Made by a program: the position numbers and the translations under genes. A DNA stretch of 64,000 nt from Lentzea albida (GTDB taxonomy: Bacteria > Actinomycetota > Actinomycetes > Mycobacteriales > Pseudonocardiaceae): positions 1-64,000 of the forward strand of contig NZ_FOFV01000023.1 of NCBI RefSeq assembly GCF_900111005.1. Direction: 5' to 3'. Position 1 is the first letter of the stretch. Every line of letters starts with the position of its first letter. The notes beneath the pieces were generated by a model. The model made no database searches. It saw nothing but the letters and a program-made list of their open reading frames with translations, and was not told where the DNA came from. Of this stretch, positions 44,834 through 51,951 are shown one piece after another.

Positions 44834-45912
44834 AGGTCCTCGCGGCGATGAGCGGTGGTGTCGATTCCGCGGTGGCGGCGGCACGGGCCGTCGAAGCGGG
44901 GCACGACGTGACGGGCGTGCACTTGGCGTTGTCGGCGAAGCCCGGCACGCTGCGCACGGGCGCACGCGGCTGCTGCACGATCGAGGACGCGCACGACGCT
45001 CGTCGCGCCGCCGACCTGATGGGCATCCCGTTCTACGTCTGGGACTTCGCCGAGCGCTTCACCGAGGAGGTCGTGGAGGACTTCGTCGCGGAGTACGCGG
45101 CGGGCCGCACGCCGAACCCGTGCCTGCGCTGCAACGAGCGGATCAAGTTCGAGGCGTTGCTGGACAAGGCGATCGCGCTGGGCTTCGACGCCGTCTGCAC
45201 CGGCCACTACGCGCGCCTGGAGATGGTGGACGGCCGTCCCGAACTGCGCCGCTCCGCCGACCTGGGCAAGGACCAGTCGTACGTGCTGGCATCGCTCACC
45301 GAAGAGCAGCTCTCGCACGCGATGTTCCCGCTCGGCGACACGACGAAGGACGAGGTGCGCGTCGAGGCGGCCTCGCGGGGCCTGTCGGTCGCGAAGAAGC
45401 CGGACAGCCACGACATCTGCTTCATCCCGGACGGCGACACGCAGAAGTTCCTGGCGGGCCGCATGGAGACCAAGCCGGGCCTGCTGATCGACGACGCGAC
45501 CGGCGCGGTGCTCGGCCGGCACGCGGGCGTGCACGAGTTCACCGTCGGCCAGCGCAAGGGCCTCGGCCTCGACGGCCCGGCGCCCGACGGCCGCCCGCGG
45601 TACGTCCTGGCGCTGGAGCCGGTGTCGGGCACCGTGCGCGTCGGCGCGGTCGAAAAGCTCGCCGTGACGGAGATCTCGGCTTCGGCACCGGTCGCGCACG
45701 TGGAGCTCGACGGGCCCGTCGAGTGCGTCGCGCAGGTGCGGGCGCACGGCGGCACGGCACCGGCGGTCGCCGAACTCGTCGACGGCGTGCTGCGGGTGCA
45801 GCTGAGGGAGCCGTTGAAGGGCGTGGCGCCCGGTCAGGCCGTGGCGATCTACCGCGAGGACGCGGCCGGGGACGTCGTGCTGGCCAGCGCGACCATCGAC
45901 TCGACCCGCTAA
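44830..45912 (+). CDS. mnmA: tRNA-specific 2-thiouridylase
   Basis: A 360-residue ATP pyrophosphatase that installs the 2-thio group on U34 of Glu, Gln and Lys tRNAs with sulfur from a desulfurase such as the IscS encoded just upstream. The PP-loop MSGGVDSAVAA is at 7-17. The catalytic cysteine pair is Cys98 in TPNPCLRC and Cys197 in SHDICFIPDGD. Tail features (VGQRKGLGL and the beta-barrel end) are intact. GTG start overlapping the iscS stop. Confidence 0.96.
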   Translation: MKVLAAMSGGVDSAVAAARAVEAGHDVTGVHLALSAKPGTLRTGARGCCTIEDAHDARRAADLMGIPFYVWDFAERFTEEVVEDFVAEYAAGRTPNPCLRCNERIKFEALLDKAIALGFDAVCTGHYARLEMVDGRPELRRSADLGKDQSYVLASLTEEQLSHAMFPLGDTTKDEVRVEAASRGLSVAKKPDSHDICFIPDGDTQKFLAGRMETKPGLLIDDATGAVLGRHAGVHEFTVGQRKGLGLDGPAPDGRPRYVLALEPVSGTVRVGAVEKLAVTEISASAPVAHVELDGPVECVAQVRAHGGTAPAVAELVDGVLRVQLREPLKGVAPGQAVAIYREDAAGDVVLASATIDSTR

Positions 45913-45954
45913 TTCGGTTGTAGGGCAGGACAAGGCGGATCTAGCGTTCGCCGC

Positions 45955-46200
45955 GTGACGTTCATTGACACGGAGTTCGACCTCGCCGCGCGGGCTCGTA
46001 CCGCGTTCCGGTGCTTCGTCGGTCCAGCGGACCGGCGGAAGCTGAACGGTCAGGCCCGTCGCGACGAGATGCCCGTGTGGGTCGTGTCGCCGTTGCGCCG
46101 GTTGGGTGCGCGCCGGTTCCGCAGGTCTAGCTGGGACGCCACTCCGAGTTCGCTCCGCACAGGAGCACGCAGGGCAGCTCAGTCGTCACGTCGCCCCTGA
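45955..46200 (+). CDS. Possible small basic protein, overlapping the dehydratase gene end
   Basis: An 81-codon frame from a GTG at 45955. The first 58 codons have genome-like third-position GC (VTFIDTEFDLAARARTAF start), but the last 25 run antisense through the end of the threonine/serine dehydratase gene and look non-coding (RTGARRAAQSSRRP). There is no clear ribosome site. It may be a real 60-residue protein whose proper end is blurred, or a chance frame. Confidence 0.3.
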   Translation: MTFIDTEFDLAARARTAFRCFVGPADRRKLNGQARRDEMPVWVVSPLRRLGARRFRRSSWDATPSSLRTGARRAAQSSRRP

Positions 46201-46978
46201 GGAACGCCGCGAACGCCGCCCCGGCCGCGGGTTCGACGGCGATCCGGAACTCCTCCCACAGGCGGTCGCGCGCCGCGAGGATCTCCGCGTCCGGCACCAG
46301 CAGTGAGGAAACCCTGTGCTGCTGGAGGATTTCCAGCGACAACGAGCCCGCGCGCGTGGCGCCCAGTGCGTCCGCCGCCACGGAGTCCACCACCGAGTCG
46401 ACGGGTTCGCCGGCCTCCAGGGCGTTGTGCATCGCGCAGCAGTTCTCCGGCTCCACGGCGACGATGTGCCGTCCACCGGACGCCAGCGCGGCACCCGCGA
46501 CCAGTCCGCCGCCACCGACCGCGACGAAGATCGTGTCGACGTCCGGGGCGTCCTCCACGATCTCTTGCGTGACCGTGGACTGGCCCTCGATGACCGGTTG
46601 GGCGTTGTACGCCTCGATGTAGGGCAGGTCGACCTCGCGCGCGGCGGCGGCGGCTTCGGCGTACGTGGTGCCGTGGCGGATCAGCTTGGCGCCCAACGCC
46701 TCGATGCGCCTCGTCTTGGTCTCGGGCGCGGTCACCGGGACGAACACGGTCGCGTGCGCGCCGAGCAGTTGCGCGGCCTGGGCGACGGCGATGCCGTGGT
46801 TGCCACCGGACGCGGTGACGACCTCGGAGGCGTTCAGCGACAGCAGGGTGTTGACGGCGCCGCGCAGTTTGAACGAGCCGGTGAGCTGGAGGTGCTCGAG
46901 CTTGAGCACGAGCGGGCGCCCGTCCACCGCGACGCGCATGATCGGGGTGCGGCGGACGTACTGCGACAGCGTTCTCAT
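46127..46978 (-). CDS. Threonine/serine dehydratase family PLP enzyme
   Basis: A 283-residue fold-type II PLP enzyme. Lys37 in QLTGSFKLRGA binds PLP, VTASGGNHGIAVAQAAQ holds the substrate, and the glycine loop VAVGGGGLVAGAA binds the phosphate. It lacks the C-terminal ACT-like regulatory domain of biosynthetic IlvA, so it resembles the short catabolic or serine/threonine dehydratase-racemase group. The ATG at 46976-46978 overlaps the stop of the DUF6584-like gene (ATGA), which implies coupling. Exact substrate (Thr, Ser or 3-hydroxyaspartate) is open. Confidence 0.9.
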   Translation of the reverse strand: MRTLSQYVRRTPIMRVAVDGRPLVLKLEHLQLTGSFKLRGAVNTLLSLNASEVVTASGGNHGIAVAQAAQLLGAHATVFVPVTAPETKTRRIEALGAKLIRHGTTYAEAAAAAREVDLPYIEAYNAQPVIEGQSTVTQEIVEDAPDVDTIFVAVGGGGLVAGAALASGGRHIVAVEPENCCAMHNALEAGEPVDSVVDSVAADALGATRAGSLSLEILQQHRVSSLLVPDAEILAARDRLWEEFRIAVEPAAGAAFAAFLRGDVTTELPCVLLCGANSEWRPS

Positions 46979-47478
46979 GAGACCAGCTTCCACAAGAACT
47001 GCACGAGAGTCACGATGCCCAGCAGGAAACACACCAGGACGAACGTGCCGCCGACCATCACGATCAGGCAGGCGCCCCAGGACGTCTCCTGGTCCGGGGT
47101 CGCGTCCAGCTCGCGTTGCAGCTCCAGCTGGGCGTCCTGGTGCAGCGAGGCGAGGCGCGTGCGCGCGGTCTCGGTCGGCGCCTCGTCCACGCGGCCCTGC
47201 CATGAGAGCGCGACCAGCCGGGCGTCCGCGCGGCGGTAGGCGTGTTCGAACGCCTGGAGCTCCTCGGGGTCGCGCTCGTCGGAGAGGTAGGTCCAGCGGC
47301 CCGCCTGGGCCGGCTGGCCGAGCACCCGGTAGACCTCCGCGAGCCGTTCGCGCAGGTCGAGCCGCTGCGGGTAGGTGCCCACGAGTCCGGCGACGCGCTG
47401 ACGTGCGCGCAGGACGCTGGCGAGGTCGCCTCGGCGCAACTCCTCGGCCGCTTTGCGGAGCGTCAGCTCTACCGGCAT
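46975..47478 (-). CDS. DUF6584-like protein with C-terminal membrane helix
   Basis: A 167-residue protein. The N-terminal part (ELRRGDLASVLRARQRVAGLVGTYPQRLDLRERLAEVYRVLGQPAQAGRWTYL) has TPR-like helices with the YPxRLDLRERLAEVY core of DUF6584 proteins. A single membrane helix at the end (CLIVMVGGTFVLVCFLLGIVTLVQFLW) makes it tail-anchored, with the helical domain in the cytosol. Translation is coupled to the dehydratase downstream. It diverges from the next membrane protein by 36 bases. No reaction is known. Confidence 0.82.
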   Translation of the reverse strand: MPVELTLRKAAEELRRGDLASVLRARQRVAGLVGTYPQRLDLRERLAEVYRVLGQPAQAGRWTYLSDERDPEELQAFEHAYRRADARLVALSWQGRVDEAPTETARTRLASLHQDAQLELQRELDATPDQETSWGACLIVMVGGTFVLVCFLLGIVTLVQFLWKLVS

Positions 47479-47514
47479 GCGAAACAGTTTTGCAGGTAGG
47501 GCTAGCTTTGACCC

Positions 47515-48657
47515 GTGTTCGGCCTATCACTGCTGGTCTCCGGCCTCGCCTGGTGGCTGGGGCTCTACCTGCTCGCCCGCGATCCCCGCAAGCCGCTGCT
47601 GTGGTGGGCGGGCGCGGGGATGATCGGCTATTCGGTGGCGGTCGTCGCGCCACATCCGGTGGTCATCGGGGTGCCCGCGCTGGCCTGGACGGGTGCGATC
47701 CTGGTGCTCGCCCGGCCGGAGTTGATCAGGTGGTGGCTGGTCGCGCTGCCGGCGTTCTTCGCGGCGTCGTTCTTCGCGCCGTGGGTCGTGTTGCTTCCTT
47801 TGGCCACAGTCACAGTCCTAGCCATAAGGAAACGTGCTTATTTTTCACTCGTCGGGGTGATGTTCGGACTCTCCGCGGGTGCCTTCCTGCTCGGGTTGCT
47901 CCCCGACGCGATCACGCTGCCGTCGCTCGGCATCGACGTGGTGGCCTTCGGCGTGCTCGTCGCCGTCACCGACGCGGTCGAGGAGGGCGAGGCGATCCGC
48001 GCGGACATGCTGCGGTCGCTCGTGATCTCCGGCTTCACCGCGGTCCTGTTCGGCTCCCAGGTGGTCCTCTTCGGCGGACCGGAACTGCTCGTCTTCACGA
48101 CGGTGGCGGCGGCGATCGCGGTCCAGGTACTCGCGAACCCCCTCGCGTCCGTGGCAGACCGTCTCGCCGTGCCGGCCGTAGCGGCCCAACGAGCCGAACT
48201 GCGCGAGGCCGCCGAGTCGTTGCCCAGGAGGCGTCCGCTGATCACCGAGGACGAGGTGGAGTTCGCCCGGCTCACCCGCAAGGCGCTGAGCCACTACGGC
48301 GATCTGGGGAAACTCGTCGCGAGCCCGTTGATCGCGCTGACCGACGACGGCTCGCCTTTGGACCGGGCGGCGCAGTTGAAGAGCATGCTGCTCGCCAGCA
48401 TTCAACGGCTGAAGCCTTCGGAAGGCGATTTCGGCACGAGTGACGAATGGCGTTACTACAACGCGGTCTACTTCTACTACGTCAAGGGAATCCGGCCGTA
48501 TTCGGTCCGGACCAAGCGCGAGGACCTCGACGCCGAAGACCGCCGCGCATTGCAGTGGTTCGTGACGCAGGTGCCCGAGCGCACCCTCCACAACTGGCAG
48601 AACGCTGCCGCGCGCCTGGTCGCGGCGGACCTGCTGGCAGGAGTTGGCAGCGCTTGA
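47515..48657 (+). CDS. Multi-pass membrane protein with cytosolic C-terminal domain, unknown
   Basis: A 380-residue protein from a GTG start. About seven hydrophobic segments fill residues 1-210 (LLVSGLAWWLGLYLLARDP, GAGMIGYSVAVVAPHPVVIGV and on to PELLVFTTVAAAIAVQVLANPL). The remaining 170 residues are soluble with a patterned block SLPRRRPLITEDEVEFARLTRKALSHYGDLGKLVASPLI and DEWRYYNAVYFYYVKGIRPYS. That last part resembles the actinobacterial C-terminal module in which an RNA- or ligand-binding function has been guessed. I do not recognise the family. No neighbour explains it. Confidence 0.75.
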   Translation: MFGLSLLVSGLAWWLGLYLLARDPRKPLLWWAGAGMIGYSVAVVAPHPVVIGVPALAWTGAILVLARPELIRWWLVALPAFFAASFFAPWVVLLPLATVTVLAIRKRAYFSLVGVMFGLSAGAFLLGLLPDAITLPSLGIDVVAFGVLVAVTDAVEEGEAIRADMLRSLVISGFTAVLFGSQVVLFGGPELLVFTTVAAAIAVQVLANPLASVADRLAVPAVAAQRAELREAAESLPRRRPLITEDEVEFARLTRKALSHYGDLGKLVASPLIALTDDGSPLDRAAQLKSMLLASIQRLKPSEGDFGTSDEWRYYNAVYFYYVKGIRPYSVRTKREDLDAEDRRALQWFVTQVPERTLHNWQNAAARLVAADLLAGVGSA

Positions 48658-48695
48658 CGTGGCTTTGGCAGCGTTCGGGCGGCCATCGTCGGGCC

Positions 48696-49082
48696 ATGTT
48701 GAAATTCGCCTTGAAACTCGACGGTGTCGCTTCGTTCGCACTCGGTCTGCTGACCCTGCTGATCCGCCCGGAAGTGGGGATGCCGGTCGCGTGGCAGGTC
48801 GGACTCGGTTCTTTCTGCGTCGTTTACGGCGTGGGAGTCTTCTTCTTGGGAACCCGGGAGGTTCCGGACCGCCGAATCGTGCTCCTCGTCATCATCGGGA
48901 ACGCGGTCTGGGCGGCCGACAGCGTTCTCACCGCGACGCTGGACTGGTTCCCGTTGACCGGCGTCGGAGTCGCGCTGGTACTCGCCCAGGGACTCGCGGT
49001 GCTCGGCTTCGCGGTGCTCCAGGCCGTCGGGCTGAGGAGCGCGGCGGCCCCGAGCCGGCCGCTGTCACGATCTGCCGCCTGA
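48696..49082 (+). CDS. Small four-helix membrane protein
   Basis: A 128-residue integral membrane protein starting at the ATG at 48696. Four helices are evident (LDGVASFALGLLTLLI, AWQVGLGSFCVVYGVGVFFLG, RRIVLLVIIGNAVWAADSVL and VGVALVLAQGLAVLGFAVLQAVG). The layout, with a D/W-rich motif in helix 3, resembles DoxX-like or integral-membrane proteins that pair with regulators, but none is adjacent. Function unknown. Confidence 0.75.
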   Translation: MLKFALKLDGVASFALGLLTLLIRPEVGMPVAWQVGLGSFCVVYGVGVFFLGTREVPDRRIVLLVIIGNAVWAADSVLTATLDWFPLTGVGVALVLAQGLAVLGFAVLQAVGLRSAAAPSRPLSRSAA

Positions 49083-49194
49083 CAGCAGGACCAGTCGTTC
49101 GTGGCAGTGCAATCACCCTGGCGGTGGTGTCACGCAGTGTTCGAGTCGTCTTACTGTCCGGATGCGTGATCGTTCAACATCGGAGGTGGTCACC

Positions 49195-49260
49195 ATGGCT
49201 GGTTGTTCTTGCTGCGGCGGGTGTACGGGGCCCGGCTGCGGGTGCTGCAGCTCCTGCTGA
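49195..49260 (+). CDS. 21-residue Cys-rich micro-peptide
   Basis: A tiny frame from the ATG at 49195 to a TGA at 49258-49260, with GGAGG eight bases before the start. The product has Cys at positions 4, 6, 7, 10, 15, 17, 18 and 21, arranged as C-x-CC-x-x-C and again as C-x-CC-x-x-C, with Gly and Ser between. The second half repeats the first almost exactly. Eight cysteines in 21 residues suggest tight metal binding, as in a miniature metallothionein, or a redox/zinc buffer; it has no signal peptide. A strong hairpin 19 bases downstream would end the transcript. No annotated homologue comes to mind, so novelty is possible. Confidence 0.7.
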   Translation: MAGCSCCGGCTGPGCGCCSSC

Positions 49261-49278
49261 GCGCCTTGATGAGATGAG

Positions 49279-49318
49279 GAAGGCCGTTGCGGGGACGGAA
49301 GTTCCCGCAACGGCCTTC
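49279..49318. terminator. Bidirectional hairpin between the Cys-rich peptide and chitinase genes
   Basis: GAAGGCCGTTGCGGG (49279-49293) pairs perfectly over 15 bases with CCCGCAACGGCCTTC (49304-49318) around a 10-base loop. It serves the Cys-rich peptide transcript on the plus strand and the chitinase transcript, ending 18 bases away on the minus strand. Confidence 0.85.
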
Positions 49319-49335
49319 GCTCTGCAGGGGCGAGA

Positions 49336-50670
49336 TCAGCCCGTGTAGGTCTTGAAGAGGTTCGTGAACTCCCAGTTCGCCTGCGAGATCCCGCTGCACG
49401 TCGGCGAGACCCCGCCGCCGGGGCAGCCCTTGTCCCGGCCCGCGGACCAGAACGCGACCCGTCCGACGTGGTTGGCCTTGGCGTAGTCGAGGACCTTGCG
49501 GGCGTCGTCCTGGGTCGTCGTCGGGCCGGTGTCGTTGCGCCCGATCATCGGCGTGAGGCCCAGCAGCGCCTTCAACTGCGCGTCGGACTTCGACGGCCAG
49601 ATGGCGCGCATCTGGCCGAGGGTGGCGTTCGCGGCGTTGACCATTGCGTCGCCCCAGTTGCCTGTGTAGCCGAAGTTCATCAGCATCGGGTTCACGAGCA
49701 CCGTGACGCCCTTGGCGGCCGCGTCCTTGAGCACGTCGACCGAGTACGGGTCCATGCCGTAGTCCTGGCCCTGGATGCGCATCGTGTAGCTGACGGTGGT
49801 GCCGCGGGTGTCCTGGAGGCGCTTCAGGGCCGTGTTCACGACCGCCTGCGGGATGGTGGCTTCCACGTCCACGTCGATGCTGTTCGAGCCGACGGCGTCG
49901 AGCACCTTCACGTACGCGTTGTACAGCGCGTCGGCGGTCGAGCAGACGTGCTCCAGGTACGGGCCCATGGCGCCGCCGGTCGCGACGATGACGCTGCCGC
50001 CCGCCGCCTTCAGGGCCTTGGTGTCGTTCACGATGCGGCTGTCGTTCAACGGGACCGTGCCGCCCCACGCCGGGTCGCACCCGGCGGACGAGCCCAGCGC
50101 GAACGCGAGCGTGAAGTGCTTCTGGCCGGTCGCGTTGGCCACGTCCATCAGGGACGGCGTCGGCATCGTGATGTCGACGTACGGGGCGACGCGCGCGCTA
50201 CCCGGCGTGGGCGGCACATCGGACCCCGTGGTGGTGGTTGGGCCACCAGTCGTGGTCGTCGTCGTGGTGGTCGTGGTGCCACCGCCACCGCCACACGGAA
50301 CGCCGTTGAGCTTGCAGTTGGTCGGCACCGCCGAGCCGTTCACGAGGAAGCCGAAGCTCGTCGACGCTCCCGCGCCGATGTTGCCGTTGTACTCGCGGTT
50401 CGTGAACGTGTGGTGGTTGCCGCTGCTGGTCGCCGAGGCGTCCCAGAACGAGCCGAGCGTCGCGCCGGCGAGGTCGAACTCGAGTTTCCAGCCCGTCAGC
50501 GCGGTGGAGCCCGCGCTGATCGTGAACTTGCCCTGGTAGCCGGAGCCCCAGTTCGAGTCCTGGCTGAACGCCGCGGACTCGCCGGCGGCGGAGGCGGAGG
50601 GAGCGAGCGCGACGAGTCCGGCCACGAGTGCGGTGGCGGCCCCGGCGGCGAAAACGGCAAAGCGGGCCAT
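49336..50670 (-). CDS. Secreted GH18 chitinase with N-terminal CBM2
   Basis: A 444-residue exported chitinase. The ATG at 50668-50670 gives a Sec signal peptide (MARFAVFAAGAATALVAG, ends SASAAGES) and GGAAGG lies about 10 bases upstream. Residues about 30-126 form a CBM2-type binding domain (SNWGSGYQGKFTISAG, LTGWKLEFDLAGATLGSFWDA, NREYNGNIGAGASTSFGFLVNG). A Thr linker with ten consecutive threonines follows, then the GH18 barrel: SIDVDVEATI holds Asp266, Asp268 and catalytic Glu270. The first Asp of the D-x-x-D-x-D-x-E motif is Asn. Two DasR-type sites upstream fit control by N-acetylglucosamine. It resembles ChiC-like actinobacterial chitinases. Confidence 0.92.
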   Translation of the reverse strand: MARFAVFAAGAATALVAGLVALAPSASAAGESAAFSQDSNWGSGYQGKFTISAGSTALTGWKLEFDLAGATLGSFWDASATSSGNHHTFTNREYNGNIGAGASTSFGFLVNGSAVPTNCKLNGVPCGGGGGTTTTTTTTTTGGPTTTTGSDVPPTPGSARVAPYVDITMPTPSLMDVANATGQKHFTLAFALGSSAGCDPAWGGTVPLNDSRIVNDTKALKAAGGSVIVATGGAMGPYLEHVCSTADALYNAYVKVLDAVGSNSIDVDVEATIPQAVVNTALKRLQDTRGTTVSYTMRIQGQDYGMDPYSVDVLKDAAAKGVTVLVNPMLMNFGYTGNWGDAMVNAANATLGQMRAIWPSKSDAQLKALLGLTPMIGRNDTGPTTTQDDARKVLDYAKANHVGRVAFWSAGRDKGCPGGGVSPTCSGISQANWEFTNLFKTYTG

Positions 50671-50787
50671 CGGGTGGGTCCTTCCGGCAGGGGAGGAAGG
50701 GAGTGGCGCAGGACCGCGGGGCGCGTCGCGGTCCTGCACCACGTGCAGGGAGGCGCCCGTACGTTCAGCGCCTGCTCGATCACGGTA

Positions 50788-50823
50788 AGTGGCCTAGACC
50801 ATAGCGTCAATGGGTCTAGACCT
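50788..50823. promoter_or_regulatory. Two DasR-type (dre) operators upstream of the chitinase gene
   Basis: AGTGGCCTAGACCAT at 50788-50802 differs at one core base (TGGCCTAGACCA) from the known DasR consensus TGGTCTAGACCA. The second, GGGTCTAGACCT at 50812-50823, contains the perfect palindrome GGTCTAGACC. They lie about 120-155 bases upstream of the chitinase start and 35-70 bases upstream of the divergent MetE-like gene. DasR is the GntR-family GlcNAc regulator of actinomycetes, known to control chitinase genes. Confidence 0.75.
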
Positions 50824-50857
50824 CTTCTGTCCGCCGGACAGTGGAACAATTCGGTGG

Positions 50858-51859
50858 GTGCGTGGAGCAACTGGAATCGGATCGCTGCCCGGAACCGACA
50901 TCGACGAGGCGGCGCGCGTCGTCGTCGGAGAACTGCCCGAGCTGCCGCACGTCCCGGAGCTGCCTGGCCGGGGGGTGGGCGCGGACGTGATCGGCCGCAC
51001 CGCCGGCCTGCTCGTCGACCTCGCGATCGAGGTCATCACGTCCGGCTACCGCGTGACGCCGCGCCCCGGCCGTGACCACCGGCGTGCCGTCGACCTGCTG
51101 CGCGGCGACCTCGACGCGTTCGACGAGGCCCTGGAACGCGCGGGCGCGCGGCCGGAGACGGTCAAGGTGCAGGCCGCCGGGCCGTGGACGCTGATGTCGA
51201 ACATCGAGCTGATGCGCGGCCATCGCGTGCTCACGGACCCCGGTGCGGTGAAGGAGTTCGCCGAGTCGCTCGCCGAGGGCCTGCGGCAGCACGCCGCCGA
51301 GGTCGCCAAGCGCACGAAGGCGAAGGTCGTCGTGCAGCTCGACGAACCGGGGCTGCCCGCCGTGTTGCAGGGCCTGCTGCCGACGCCGTCGAAGCTCGGC
51401 ACCGTTCCCGCCGTGCCCGGACCGGACGCCCGTGCGGTCCTTGCGACCGTCATCGAGGCGTTGAAGGACCACGAGGTGATGGTGCACTGCTGCGCGCCGC
51501 ACCCGCCGTTGACGTTGCTGCGGGAGGCCGGTGCGAACGCTATCGCGTTCGACGTCGGCCTGATCAAGGGGGCGGAGGCGCTCGACGAGATCGGCGAGAC
51601 CTGGGAGGCGGGCACGACGCTCGCGCTCGGGCTGGTGCCGAGCGTCGATCCCGGCACCCCGGTGACGCTGAAGGACGTCGGGCAACGGGCGTTCACCCTG
51701 GTCGACCGCCTCGGCTTCCCGCGGTCGATCCTCGCCGAGAAGGCGCTGCCCACTCCGACGTGCGGTCTGGCGGGTGCGTCGTCCGCCTGGGTCAAACGGG
51801 CGCTTTCGCTGACCCGTGACCTGTCCTCGGCGTTCTCGGAGCCGCCCGAGGGCTGGTGA
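50858..51859 (+). CDS. MetE C-terminal-like (cobalamin-independent methionine synthase family) protein, Rv3015c-like
   Basis: A 333-residue single-domain relative of the MetE catalytic barrel. The GTG at 50858 gives VRGATGIGSLPGTD, the family start. VQAAGPWTLMSNIELM and QLDEPGLPAVLQGLL fit the homocysteine/zinc-domain fold, HCCAPHPPLTLL supplies a His-Cys-Cys where MetE binds zinc, and the late Cys of KALPTPTCGLAGAS could be the third ligand. It lacks the N-terminal folate half, so it is not a complete methionine synthase. Its place before ligA matches Rv3015c in mycobacteria. The substrate is unknown. Confidence 0.85.
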   Translation: MRGATGIGSLPGTDIDEAARVVVGELPELPHVPELPGRGVGADVIGRTAGLLVDLAIEVITSGYRVTPRPGRDHRRAVDLLRGDLDAFDEALERAGARPETVKVQAAGPWTLMSNIELMRGHRVLTDPGAVKEFAESLAEGLRQHAAEVAKRTKAKVVVQLDEPGLPAVLQGLLPTPSKLGTVPAVPGPDARAVLATVIEALKDHEVMVHCCAPHPPLTLLREAGANAIAFDVGLIKGAEALDEIGETWEAGTTLALGLVPSVDPGTPVTLKDVGQRAFTLVDRLGFPRSILAEKALPTPTCGLAGASSAWVKRALSLTRDLSSAFSEPPEGW

Positions 51860-51893
51860 TGTCCGGTTTGTGGGGCTAGTCTGCTGCGCACTA

Positions 51894-51910
51894 TTAGGAA
51901 ACTTTCTTAA
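51894..51910. promoter_or_regulatory. Palindrome upstream of the GH9 cellulase gene
   Basis: TTAGGAAACTTTCTTAA is a 17-base palindrome with a single mismatched pair, centred 50 bases before the GH9 start. An AT-rich palindrome in such GC-rich DNA is unlikely by chance. It has the form of sites found before secreted polysaccharide hydrolase genes of soil actinomycetes and probably binds a ROK or LacI-type sugar regulator. Confidence 0.6.
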
Positions 51911-51951
51911 CCGAAGGCCGATCGCCGAGGCCTGGACCGGGAGTTCCTCAC

